Source: Sepiola atlantica (lineage: Eukaryota; Mollusca; Cephalopoda; Sepiida; Sepiolidae). From it: a DNA stretch of 64,000 nucleotides. A program made the translations under genes and the position numbers. The notes under the pieces are model-generated. The model was not told where the DNA came from, ran no database searches, and worked only from the letters and a program-made list of their open reading frames with translations. Each line of letters starts with the position of its first letter. The stretch's first letter is position 1. The stretch spans positions 34,507,986 to 34,571,985 of the forward strand of contig OY744516.1 of NCBI GenBank assembly GCA_963556195.1, written 5' to 3'. Positions 47,151 through 57,982 of the stretch are shown piece after piece.

Positions 47151-47258
47151 TGAAGGAGAAAAAAATTGATCTACTCACTGGTTTATGTTAACTTTAAAAT
47201 GTTGTTTGCCAAAATGTTGATTCATGTTCTGTTGAACATTTTTACTGTTAAATTCAAT

Positions 47259-47264
47259 AATAAA
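47259..47264 (+). promoter_or_regulatory. MSH5 poly(A) signal AATAAA
   Basis: Canonical AATAAA 109 bp after the MSH5 stop, followed by T/G-rich sequence (from 47,270) suited to cleavage near 47,280. This gives a short 3' UTR of about 130 bases. Confidence 0.7.
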
Positions 47265-47499
47265 ATTAAGTTTAATTTTGAATTTGTTTGTTTCAATATT
47301 CAATCAAAAAAAGAAGTGAAAACATGTTACTATTATGAAAAAGTTATGGTGTTCGAATCACATCTATTTCTAAAGAATTTTTTTTTAACTGTCTGTGTAT
47401 GTGTTTGTGTCCTATAGAAAAAGGGTTAGAGAATCTAGATAAAATCTAAAAGTATATTCTTATGTAAAATTAACTGGGAAGATAATGGAAGTACTCCCG

Positions 47500-47830
47500 A
47501 ATCTCTAAATTCGACCCCTAAGGGGGCTATGGGGCAGATTTCGTCAGCGGGGTCGATTTTTTTCAGTCATTTTTCATACAATTTCAATGTAATTATGTAA
47601 TAATTTGAAAATGCTGAGTTATTACTTCCGGAAATAACTTTTTATTTTATTCAACCTTTCTTAATGTCATTTCTCTTCAAATGGAGTGGAGGTAAGAAAC
47701 TTGGTGAGGCAAGGGTGGCTAAATCTCTAGCTGCACCTCTTCTGAACATGAGTCTGTAGTGAGGCAAGGGTGGCTCAATCTTCAGATACACCTCTTCTGA
47801 ACATGAGTCTGTAGTGAAGTAATCGGAGTA
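47500..47830. repeat. Short palindromic element and 60-bp tandem
   Basis: 47,510-47,565 has TCGACCCCTAAGGGGGCTAT and an inverse-like GGGGTCGA. 47,697-47,818 is two units of GTGAGGCAAGGGTGGCT(A/C)AATC ... CTTCTGAACATGAGTCTGTA, related to family D. Confidence 0.65.
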
Positions 47831-47854
47831 CGAGGTTTGGGAAGGAGTCATTTT

Positions 47855-48292
47855 TTTTATTCAATTTTTTTTCATTCTTTTTATTTCATTCATTTTTCAT
47901 TCATTTCTCATTCATATTTTATGTTCATTTTTTCATCCATTTTTTTCAGTATTTCGTACGTTTTTCATTCATTTTTCACTTATTTTTTCATTCACTGATT
48001 TTCATTCATTTTTCATTTATTTTTCCATTCACTTTACTTTCATTCATTATTTTTCAGTCATTTTTCATTCATTTTTTCCATTCAATTTTTATCTATTTTT
48101 CATTCAATTTGCATTTTTTCATTCATTATTTTCATTCATTTTTTAATTCACCTTTTTTACTATATTTATTGTTTGTCATTCATTTTGTTATTCATTTTTT
48201 ATTCATTTTTTATTCACTTATTTTCATTTGCTTTTTCATTAATTATTTTTCATTAATTATTTTTCATTCATTTTTCCATTCTTTTTTCATTT
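47855..48292. repeat. TTTTCATTCA low-complexity array, left part
   Basis: Degenerate repeats of (TTTT)TCATTCAT for ~440 bp, resuming at 49,360-49,845 after the gypsy insertion, so originally one ~920-bp array. Confidence 0.9.
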
Positions 48293-48301
48293 ACTTTTGT
48301 T

Positions 48302-49103
48302 ATGGTGCCGTACTTGTATGAAGAACAAATGGACTCGTCCATCCATAATAGAATGCGAGAAGCATTCCAACTCACAGACTTCTTCCACCCAGTTCTATAC
48401 TGGGAAAGAATCCACGTGGATTTCGCGGGACCACTGGAAGGTTTTTACTACTTAATCGTAGTAGACAGTTTTTCGAAGTGGCTCGAGGTACTACGTTGCA
48501 AGAGTCCCACGTCGGAGGTTACGATAAGATTCCTACATGAACTATTCGCCCGTTTTGGGGTAGTGGATTATCTGGTGAGTGATAATGGGACGCAGTTCAC
48601 GTCATCAGATTTTGAGGAGTTCTGCGCAACGTTTCAAATCAGACATATAACGACTCCCCCGTATCATCCTAGGTCAAACGGCCAGGCGGAACGTTTTGTA
48701 GACACGTTAAAAAGAGCACTAAAAAAGGCCGGTGATACTCCTAAGGAGAAGACTTTGCAACAATTCCTGCAAGAAAAAATACAACCCAGGAGATAGGGTA
48801 TATTTTAAGATGTTCAAAAACAACACATCGTTCTAGGAACCTGGTACAATTGAAAAGAGGATCAGATCGATGGTCTATATTATAAAAGGACCACAGTTCT
48901 CGTATAAGAGACACCTGAATCAGATCAGAAAAAGACTGTCAGATGACACTGACAGCTCTCCACAAGTAGAAGACGTGATGGACGTGATATATGACACTTT
49001 CAACTTTCCAGCACCCCAGGTAGTCACACAGAAACGATGGCCAAAAAGAAAACGAATGGCTCCGGACTACATAGAGATAAATCCGAAAAGGAAACGTTAC
49101 TAA
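48302..49103 (+). pseudogene. Gypsy integrase remnant (catalytic core and tail)
   Basis: Integrase inserts element cDNA into the genome. The 164-residue frame starts inside the LTR (first ~34 residues are translated LTR). It then shows the retroviral-type integrase core: HVDFAGP (first Asp, residue 40), VSDNGTQF (second Asp, residue 94), SNGQAERFVDTLKRAL (Glu, residue 130); D-35-E spacing is intact. The zinc-binding HHCC domain is lost with the deletion. A stop at 48,794 and frame change follow; a second frame (48,870-49,103) carries GPQFSYKRHLNQIRKR and a basic tail ending KRKRY, the usual C-terminal end of these polyproteins. Confidence 0.9.
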
Positions 49104-49135
49104 GACTCCTGAGAAGGTAAGGCTTGGAAGGAGGG

Positions 49136-49354
49136 TGTTATGGTGCCGTACCTGTACGAAGAACAAATGGACTCGTCCATCCATAATAAAATGCGAGAAG
49201 CATTCCAACTCACAGACTTCTTCCACCCAGTTCTATACTGGCAATCCAGAATACCACTTCTTGTATATATATTCTTGTTCTTCAATAATATATCTTTGTT
49301 CCTGTAACTCCGTGTTTCGGTGTCTTTATTTAGGCCCCTAACAGGGTCACAACA
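49136..49354 (+). repeat. Complete 3' LTR, 219 bp
   Basis: TGTTATGG ... CACAACA with imperfect terminal inverse repeats; TATATATTC and AATAATATATC in the middle could serve as TATA/poly(A) region. Its first 105 bp differ from the 5' partial LTR at only about 4-5 sites. Confidence 0.9.
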
Positions 49355-49359
49355 ACTTT

Positions 49360-49845
49360 TTTACCTTCATTTTTTCCTTCAAATTTTTTCACTCATTTTT
49401 TTCATTCATGTCTTCATTGATTTTTTTCATTGATTTTTTTCGTTTATTTTTTTAATTCATTGTTTTCATTCACTATTTTTAATTCATTTTTTATTCATTT
49501 TTTCATTCAATTTTTATTCATATTTTTCATAATTTTTTCATTTTTTTCATTCAATTTTCATTGTTTTTCATGAATTCTTTCATTTTTATTTTTTCATGAA
49601 TTTTTTTCTTTTCTTTTCATTCAATTTTTCATTTACTTTTCCTTCATTTTCTTTTCAATATTTATCATTCATTTCTTTTTCATTCATTTTCTAATTCACA
49701 TATTTTCATTTGTTTTTTTTCATTCACATATTTTCATTTGTTTTTTTTTTTCATTCTTTTTTCATTCATTATTTTTTCATGGATTTTACATTCATTTTTT
49801 TCATTAAATTTTTTCATTCATTTTTTTCATTTATATTAATATCCT
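49360..49845. repeat. TTTTCATTCA low-complexity array, right part
   Basis: Continuation of the array at 47,855-48,292 beyond the gypsy target duplication. Confidence 0.9.
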
Positions 49846-49849
49846 GGAT

Positions 49850-50320
49850 AGAGCAAGTAGTAATCCAAAAGTGCTTATAACAGTGCTCAATATCCTAGAT
49901 AGAGCAGGTGTGTTTAAACGCAGTGTTGCCCGGGATAAATAACTTCTGTTTTTTTTTTAATAATGTTGCATACCCCGGGAGCCATACTCCAAAGTGCTTA
50001 ATATCCTTTATTCTCATATTATTGTGAAATGGAAGGGGGGGGGGGACAAATTAGTAATTTATCAGGACCATCTGTTCTGCTCTGCATTGTCCGGGATCCA
50101 AAGTGTAAGATTACAGTATTACTTTTGGTAAGCGATATATAGTAAATCTCTTTAGACTATTGAATTCATCACGTATCTTCTTAATATGTTGAAATGGAGG
50201 GGGCGGGGTGAGAAATTAGGAATTAATCGTGACGATTTGTTCTTCTTGGCGTTGATTTACTTTCTTCTATTTTGTTATGGTCCCAGGCAACGACAGATAG
50301 CCCTGCTAGTGTTTTATAAA
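49850..50320 (-). repeat. Family B-related repeat with internal duplication
   Basis: The inverse end CACTAGCAGGGCTATCTGTC, GTTGCCTGGGACCATAACAA matches the family B start. GAAATGGAGGGGG...GAAATTAGxAATT..TC is present twice (50,030 and 50,193), as is AATATCCT(G/A)GATAGAGCA (49,849 and 49,889). Confidence 0.6.
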
Positions 50321-50744
50321 TTTAAAGAAATTAAGTTGGTGCTACCAGATCAGACTGTCTAAAGATACCGGCTTCCTGACCAAAAATGCACCAAACATTG
50401 AAATTCTGTGTTTTTCCTTTCCCTTTGCAAATCTCAATCCTGTTCTGTAAAGCAAAAAACAAAAACATTTTTTTCTCCTTCTTCTTCTTCTCCCCCCCCC
50501 CCCCCCAATAGAGCAACTAGTTTGCTGTGGGTTAACAAACATCGACATGGCTGTGACACTCTTGACATTTTTCTTAAAAAATTTTTTTTTTAATTAAAAT
50601 CAAAGGAAAACAGGTGCTCAATGTTTCACCAAAACCAAGTATGTTATCATTGTATCCCTGTGGTGCCAATGCGAATGGGTTTCCCCCTTGGCACTTCCCA
50701 TGAATGGCTCCGAGGTGGGTGGGGAGCAAGGGTGATAAAAAAAA

Positions 50745-51360
50745 ACAGCAACAAAAAACACATGAATCATTTTCCCCTCAAAACTCTTACAAAATACTAC
50801 TCCGATGTCTCGGACATCTCCAGCTCAGAGGAAGAAAAATACCCTCCCCCCCAAAAAAAACAAAAACAAAACAACCTCCACAAGAATTACCCCAAATTCC
50901 TAGTAATCGAATTACTAGAAAATAAAAAAATGAGTGAATTATCACCATTCCTAATTAAAAAAAATACTAACGAGTAAGAGCAACCCAAAAGTAATTAAAA
51001 ATTAAGAAATGGAAACCTTCTCATTGAAGTAAACAACAACAGACTCCCCAAATCTGTTAAAAATGGAAAAATTCTATAACCATAGATGCAAAATTTTTTT
51101 TACATGAAAAGCTAAACACCAAGAATTACCCAAGATTATTAATTATTGAATTACTAGAAAATAAAAAAAATGAGTGATCACCATTTTTAATTAAAAAAAT
51201 ATTAACGAGCAAAAGCAACTAAAAATAATTTAAAAAATTAAGAAATGGAAAGCGTCTTGTCTAAGTAAAGAACAACAAAGATGCCAAAACCTTTTAACAA
51301 TGATAAAATTCTAAAGCCTTAGATTCAGCAAAGTTTTTTCGAAAAAAATACATCCAAAGG
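50745..51360 (+). pseudogene. LINE-A copy 3: ORF1 N-terminal part, internally duplicated
   Basis: MNHFPLKTLTKYYSDVSDIS, then SSEEEKYPPPQKKQKQN, HKNYPKFLVIELLENKKMSE is a LINE ORF1 (nucleic-acid-binding gag-like protein) N-terminus. From ~50,882 a ~238-bp block (AAGAATTACCC.. to TTTTTACATG..-type end) is repeated in tandem at ~51,119 with a few changes. Stops interrupt the second unit. Confidence 0.65.
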
Positions 51361-51419
51361 AGTTATAAGAAATAATGAATTATCCTAGGCAACAAAAGAA
51401 GAAATAACAAAAGTATTAA

Positions 51420-53470
51420 AGAAACCTTCTCACTCCCTGCTGATCAGTGTGCGAATGAGTTAACCGAATGGGTCAAAGCAGGCATTGAAGCTTATGTCCC
51501 CATGCGAAAATTCTCCAGCAAGCCCCATTCTCCTCAATGGTTCACCTCGAAATGTGAAGCTGCCATTACTGAGAGGCAGCAAGCATTCCGTAAATAAGTC
51601 AGCTACTAATAGACAGAAATTTATAGAGTCAAGAAATAACTGTAAAGTAGTGATAGGTGCAGCTAAGAGAAGGTATACGGAGTTAACCAAAAAACGCATT
51701 CAGTCACAGAAACTAGGTACTCGCGATTTCTGAAAAATCTACAATAGTGTGGTGAACAATGGTCAATCAACGATTTCCCCACTATCAAACCACAATGATG
51801 TCGTTTGCATGTCAACTGATAAGGCTGGACTCAGAAAACCACCCTCTCCCTAAATTCCCATTGCGGACCGAAGCCACACTTAAAAACCTGGTCATCACTC
51901 CATCCCAGGTCAGAGACATCATAAAAACCTTGACACCTCCAAAGCTTGTGGGCCTGATTGTATACCTGTAATAATAATAAAGAAATGCTCTGCTGAACTG
52001 GCCTCTGCCCTCTCCAAACTCTACAACAAATGCCTAGCTGAATCTTGCTTCCCCGATAGCTGAAAAATTGCCTCTCTGGTACCAGTCTACAAGAATTCTG
52101 GGGATAGAACTGATTCTCACAACTATCGCCCAATCAGCCTACTCCCGATCTTTGCTAAATCTTTGAATCCTTAATCAATCTAGCAATAGTCCGGCACTTA
52201 GTTAATGCTAAACTTCTTTGTGACCGTTAGTATGGATTTAGACAAGCACGATCTACTGTGGACATCATAACGGTCATCTCTGAATGCATATATCATAAAC
52301 TGGACAAGGCAGGTGAAGCTAGGGCAGTAGCGCTTGATATATCCAAAGCCTTTGACAAGGTATGGCATAAAAGGCTTCTAAAAATATGCTCATATGGTAT
52401 TACTGGGCAATTACTTAATATAATTAGATCCTTCCTAACCAAAATAAAGATCCAGGTTATCCTTAATGGCCGTTCATCTAAGCAACATAACATAAATGCT
52501 GGTGACCCCAGGAATCCATCCTTGGACCTTTATTGTTCCTGATCTTCATAAATGATCTCCCTGATGACATTGAGTCTGAGATAGGTATATTTGCTGACGA
52601 CACCAAGCTTTACTCTTGTCATGTGGGTAAAACGGACGCGATCATATCCGAGGCAATGGCTGAATCCTTAGAAAATGACTTCCATGCTGTAGTGGATTGG
52701 GGTCATAAATGGTTGGTAACTTTTAATGCCACAAAGACGAAGCTCCTTTCCTTCAACAACTATAAGAAACCTCTTCAACCACCGATTGCCATGGCAAATA
52801 ACACCCTACCTGAGACTTCAACATTCAAACTACTCGGCCTAACTTTCACAGGTAACATGAATTGGAACAAATACATTGAAGACATTGCCTCAAATAAGGT
52901 TGGCTCCCTCTACCGTGCTAGCAAACTCCTCACACCTAACATTATCCTGTATCTCTACAAAGCCACCATCCGCTCATGCATTGAGTATTGTTGCCACATC
53001 TGGGCTGGTGCATCATCTACTAGTCTCTCCCTCTTAGACAAAGTCCAAAAAAAGAGTTGCCAACTCAATAGGTCCTTCACTATCCATAAAGCTCAAGCCC
53101 CTGTTACATCACTGTAATGTTGCATCCTTGTGCTTGTTTTACAAATACTTCAATGGATTGTGCTCCGATGAGTTGGCTACTCTGGTGCCCCTCGACGTAA
53201 ATACACTAGACCAACTTGACAATCAGCAAATCTTATCCATTCACTGTGGAGGTCCCCAGTCGCCGGAGAGCCTTCTACTCCATCAGCTTCTTTCCTCATG
53301 CTGCCGGCCTCTGGAACTCCCTCCCTGCTCCCTGTTTCACCGACTGTACCGACATGCAGAGGTTTAAAACTAATGTAAACAGACATCTCGCTACACACCT
53401 CCCAACTTAGGATGACACCCAAAACCTACACCCTAATTCTCACTAACCCCTTATGTGTACAGTGGCGGCC
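51420..53470 (+). pseudogene. LINE-A copy 3: ORF2 from endonuclease-RT linker to end
   Basis: Reads with frame changes: ANELTEWVKAGIEAYVPMRK, RQKFIESRNNCKVVIGAAKR, then [14 protein letters not shown] (52,120), VALDISKAFDKVWHKRLL (52,327), a damaged GxPQGSxLGPLL box (frame change at ~52,510), LFLIFINDLPDDIE, GIFADDTKLYS (FADD at ~52,590), MNWNKYIEDIAS, YLYKATIRSCIEYCCHIWAG. A C-terminal region to 53,410 and an A/T tail follow. This is the longest LINE-A copy, but the endonuclease and the ORF1 C-terminus are missing between 51,360 and 51,420. Confidence 0.88.
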
Positions 53471-53629
53471 TGTCATGTTTGGGGTGAAATATGTTAAAAA
53501 AATTTTTTTTAAAGGAGTGATTGACCATACAAATATATAAACATAAAAAGAAATGGCCAAATCACACCAACAAAAACATACATACTAATTTTCAACGATC
53601 CTACGATTCCTAAAAAAACAAAAATAAGT

Positions 53630-54135
53630 TATATAATCAAAACACCTTAGGGGTGTTCGTATGTACTGTTTTACAAATGTTATAAATATGGGATCTGTAA
53701 GGAAGTATGTAGAGGGGTTTAAATATGTGGGAAATGTGAGGAAAAGAGATCCAACTACACAGAGAAGAGTGCCAAAAAAACATAAAATGCCCAAACTGTA
53801 ATGAAAATCACCCAACCTATTTACAAAACATGCGAAATATACCAGAAAGAAAAAAAATCGCAGAAGTAAAACATAAAAGAAACATACCCGACCCGGAAGC
53901 AAGAAAGATTGTTGAATCATACTTAAAACGAGCAATACAGAAAACTTATTGAAAAACTCATCGAATTAGACCATAACGAATGGCTAGAATTTCAAGAAAA
54001 CCTAAAAGATCTATAATCAAATATGAATAATAAAACAAAAGAAGCAGTAAAACAAAATACGAAAGGAGGAAAAAACATGTCTAAAACAGAAACAAACAAA
54101 AAATACCACCAACTCAAGTATCATATGCTAAAAAG
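53630..54135 (+). pseudogene. LINE ORF1 fragment with CCHC knuckles
   Basis: Across frames: CYKYGICKEVCRGV, CGKCEEKRSNYTE, KCPNCNENHPTY, then IAEVKHKRNIPDPEARKIVE. Repeated Cys spacing and the IPDxEARKIVExY segment are typical of jockey-like LINE ORF1. It begins about 160 bp after the end of LINE-A copy 3, so it is probably a separate insertion. Confidence 0.65.
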
Positions 54136-54139
54136 TAGG

Positions 54140-55640
54140 TAACAAAAGAAAAAAACATCAAACAAAGAACCCTCCGAAAAACAAAAAACTCAACCGATGA
54201 CTACACAAAACAGATTCCAAACTCTCGAAAAGGTGGAAACTGAAAACACTATGGCTCAGACCTACGAAACTACAATCTAGAAAATAAAAGCAAATAAACA
54301 AGATAAAAAAAAATAGCCAAGAACAAAAACTGACAACACAATAAACCAAAACTCAATCGCTCTCAACCAAGATTGTGTACCAGGTTGTTTTGTCGTTATA
54401 GAAGGGATTCAGTTGGCTTACATAATTTATTTTAGCCCCCTTAATTTCTTTTAGCCTCCTTAATTTCTTTGCAAGCTTTTGCTCTATAGTATTTGAATAG
54501 CAATACCAACCGACCATAACCCGTATCAAAAAACTACTAGACCCCGATTCTTTTGCCCCTCCAAATTCTTAAACTATTCCTCTGTTGGAAAAGTTATAGG
54601 ATTTCTAACAAAACGCATGGGATCGAAAGGGAATTTACATTGAATTATGGGATATTCAACATACAATCATATCCAAGTTATCTCCCCTGAAGCATACCAG
54701 CCAACAAGTTTTTTCCCTTGAGATGATCTAATTTTTAATAAAAAAAAGATTGTTTCAAACCAAATTTAGTTCTCTTCAGCCTCGACTGAAACATAGCTGC
54801 TAACATGAAACATTGTCAACATTGCCGCCCGTCTACCTACCTCACTCAACAAACAAGCAGCTGATATCCCTTTGACCGAAATGCATGCAACCTCATCCTG
54901 ACCAAACAAACCAGCATCTTTTAAGACAAGAGGACACACTGTAAGTTATTGTATGTATTTTTAATACATTCGATCCTTTTAACCAAAATAGTGTTCAATT
55001 TTGTTTTGTTGGGATTCTGTTATTGTTATTCTCCCAATTATACATAGTACATAACAAATATAATACTCTATTTTCATTCATGCCAAACTGTTTAAAGGCT
55101 TCAAAATAACTTTGGATTTTTCTCGCGATAACCGTGATGACTATTTTGTTAATGTGTGATTTCTCATGTATCAATGTAACTGTTTGAATTGAGTTTTAAT
55201 TTTATTTTAAACAATTTCATTCAAGTGTTTACTCAAGAATTATTATCATATCCAAATTATCTCCCCTGAATCATACTAGCCAACAAAAGAATGCACGAAA
55301 GTAAAAAAAAAAAAATACCTAATGCCAACCACATGAGGAATATAGAACCAGATTCTGGTTCGGATGTCCAAACCATCGGACATAGCTCTGATCAGCTGGC
55401 TATCTCTACATGGTTTCACAAACCCTGGTCACAGTCATTAAAGGCTCCCTCTCTTCGTTTCACATGGACCGGCTCTCAGGACACCTCATGAACAAAATGT
55501 AAGTCACATTTTACTATATATTGTCCATGCATCTCTCTCTATTCTATGACCCTGGCAACATGTCTTTTTATTGATTGTGTTAGGACGTTAATGTATTCGT
55601 CCCTTTAGTAATTATGTTTGTGGTTTTCATCCCTTTATGT
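54140..55640. other. Intergenic sequence with one duplicated block
   Basis: ATCATATCCAA(G/A)TTATCTCC, CCTGAA(G/T)CATAC(C/T)AGCC occurs at 54,667 and 55,248. The 66-residue frame at 55,291-55,491 is unrecognised. Confidence 0.5.
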
Positions 55641-55645
55641 GCTAT

Positions 55646-56130
55646 TATCATATTCAGTTTAACGTCTGTTTGGCATGTGTTGGACAGCATTAAGAAATTG
55701 ACTTCCAAACTAACCTATCTCTGAGTAGGTCTCTATTTATACCTCTTTCTCTAAAGTCCATTTTTATCAGTTCCTCCCATGTTTTCCTTGACTTTCCCTT
55801 GGAACTGAACTGTTCTACATGTACTAACCTAAGAACTCTCTCACCCATTCTTTCAACATGGTCGTACCATCGAAGTCTACTCTTCTGCACACATCGCCCT
55901 ATACTGTCCAGATTTAATCTTACTCTGAGGTCATCAGAACTAAGCCTATCTTTAAGATTCACATTACAAATCCATCGTATCATTCTCATATCATTTCTCT
56001 CCATGCAACACATGTCCTCGACCCTCACTGGCCAAGTTTCACTTTCATACATCATCACACTACGTACACATGCCTGATAGACTCTTCCCTTTGTCGACAG
56101 TGGTAACGCTCTGCTGGTTAGTAATTTGAC
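55646..56130 (-). pseudogene. LINE 3' end, family L1x, best preserved frame
   Basis: A 122-residue minus frame (56,058-55,690): MYESETWPVRVEDMCCMERN, DMRMIRWICNVNLKDRLSSD, DLRVRLNLDSIGRC, RWYDHVERMGERVLRLVHVE, EELIKMDFRERGINRDLLRD. 5'-truncated; the 3' tail lies at 55,646-55,690. Confidence 0.85.
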
Positions 56131-56139
56131 TAGATTTTC

Positions 56140-56200
56140 CCCACATTAAGAACCGACCTTGTGTCTAACTCTGCCCTCGTGGGGAGGCAAGTAAATAGAG
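56140..56200 (+). repeat. SINE tail fragment
   Basis: GACCTTGTGTCTAACTCTGC, CCTCGTGGGGAGGCAAGTAA, ATAG matches the end of the U2-related element at 61,685-61,920. Confidence 0.55.
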
Positions 56201-57160
56201 ACTAGAAACAACTGACTGAAAATCTATTCCTCCACTACAGTTCATGAGATCCACTGTCTGAGAATCCATCAGCATTTTATGGGAATGAATGGAGAGGCAA
56301 AAATAATGTCAGAAGTAAAAAGAAAGTAGACGCCAGGTCAGCTCAAACTGACAAATTCTACTGTTCTACAAAGTGTCATCAGCCAAGAACCATCAGATTC
56401 ACTAACTCTTGGCACAATAATCACTTGTAATTAACTAAGAGAAACAACTGCAAAAAAAATTTACTGAATTATCTCCCTTTCAAAAAATAAATTTGTAAAT
56501 AACGTACGGGTGAGATTTGCTTTTTTGACGAGGCTACTTATTTGACGGCATTTGTTCATACTATTTCACTCTCGTTGCAGAAAAAAGCTTATTTTCTAAA
56601 TGAATTATATTTAGTTGGGAGGTCCAACAACAGAATGTCCGGCCAGGACGCTCTCCAGATCCAACTGTCTGAAAAAGTGGGAAAAGAAACAAACTGTGCA
56701 TGTGCTGCAAATAGTCCAACAAATTGTATTCCTACGCCAAGACATTCGACATTCGATTGGCTGATGGGCCTATTACCGATCAAGAGAAAATAGTACATCA
56801 AAATCCCTTTTTATTTCGGAACTGGAAAGAGATTCAAGATAAACAATAGTAAACTTTACAAAATGTAAGGTGTCACACTCTATAGCAGGCTCCATGCGGA
56901 CCGGTGAGTTGGAAGAAAACCGTATTCATACGCCAAGGCATTCTATTGGTTGATGGGCCAATTACTCAGCGTTTGCTTGTCTGTATACATCAATTAATAA
57001 ATATTCCCCAAATTTCAAGTTTTTATGAGTATTTTAAAGGGTTTTTAGGAGGTCTAATATGTGTGAAACTTCTTATTTGAAAATTCAAATATTTCAGATT
57101 TGCATTGAATTTCCTCCACTTATTAAGCCAGGTTCCCTGAATTTCAATTTTCTTAGGACT
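56201..57160. other. Unassigned, with one duplicated block
   Basis: CGTATTCATACGCCAAGGCA, TTCTATTGGTTGATGGGCCA (56,921-56,962) repeats 56,727-56,770 at ~200 bp distance. The 83-residue plus frame at 56,542-56,793 is unrecognised. Confidence 0.5.
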
Positions 57161-57164
57161 TCTT

Positions 57165-57982
57165 AAGCTAAACAAATCACTCAATAAGTTTCGGGCCTAA
57201 TATATAAATGAGAAAAAAAAATCCATGATTTTTATAAAGTACTTACCTCTAAACGGTACGTGTAAAAAGTTGAACTTAATCGGATTATTAGTTTACAAAT
57301 TACAAAGTTGAAGCTACTGTTACAAATTTTCAAAAAAATAAACCTGAATTTCGTGTTAATATTCTGATGGCTCCTCAGTGTGGATTAAAAAAATGACAAC
57401 ACATTGATAATTCCATATGTTGTTTGCAACTGCTTCAACACAACAAAACAAATCGGCAGTCAGCTGAGTGGACAGCAGCAGGTGAAATCCATCCAAAGTG
57501 ATCAAAGATGCAAACATCAGCAGGCAAGATTTTGACCTCCGTATTTTGTTCATCGATTACCTTGAGAAAGGAAGAACTATTAATAGTGAATATTATATAG
57601 AATTATTGGTGTTTGAAGGAAAAAACGGCCACAAATGAAGAAGAAAAAAAGTGCTCTTTAACCAAGACAATGCACCATGTCAGGTCGATCACAAAACTAC
57701 ATCATATGCACTTTGAAGTACTTCCACACCCACCCTATTCTCCAGGTCTGGCCTCTCGCGACTACTGGCTGTCAATGAAGGAGTCATATTGGAAACTGAG
57801 GCATATTTTAATGCCAAAGACAAATTGTTCCACAAAAAAGGTATTGAATTTTCTGAGAAGCATTGGAATCAGTGTTATCACCCTAGAAGGAAACTAGGTT
57901 GATTAATAAAGTCAAATTTTGTCTAAAAGTTGTTGTTTTATTAGTTAGGCCTGGAACTTATTGAGTGATGTGTTAAGCCTTA
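57165..57982 (+). pseudogene. Mariner transposon, internally deleted
   Basis: Terminal inverted repeats of ~36 bp: AAGCTAAACAAATCACTCAA, TAAGTTTCGGGCCTAA on the left and its inverse (TTAGGCCTGGAACTTATTGA, GTGATGTGTTAAGCCT) on the right. The coding remnant reads, in shifting frames, WTAAGEIHPK, SAGKILTSVF, then KKCSLTKTMHHVRSITKLHH and LPHPPYSPGLASRDYWLSMK, ITLEGN: the catalytic-core C-terminal half of a mariner transposase, with PHPPYSPDLAPSDYWLF-type end. The helix-turn-helix N-terminal half is gone (818 bp versus ~1.3 kb). Confidence 0.9.

Larger units (their letters stand above)
48298..49354 (+). mobile_element. Ty3/gypsy LTR retrotransposon with large internal deletion
   Basis: Partial 5' LTR (48,298-48,402), internal pol remnant, polypurine tract AAGGCTTGGAAGGAGGG before 49,136, and complete 3' LTR (49,136-49,354, TGTTATGG...TCACAACA). 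Target duplication ACTTT at 48,293-48,297 and 49,355-49,359. The LTR's second half, primer-binding site, gag, protease, RT and RNase H are all missing: LTR position ~105 is joined directly to integrase at 48,402/48,403. Inserted in the TTTTCATTCA array. Confidence 0.92.

Noticed and set aside
50331..50548. Frames over the GAAGAAGAAG / poly-C tract
   Set aside because: Low-complexity sequence read in several frames; no gene.
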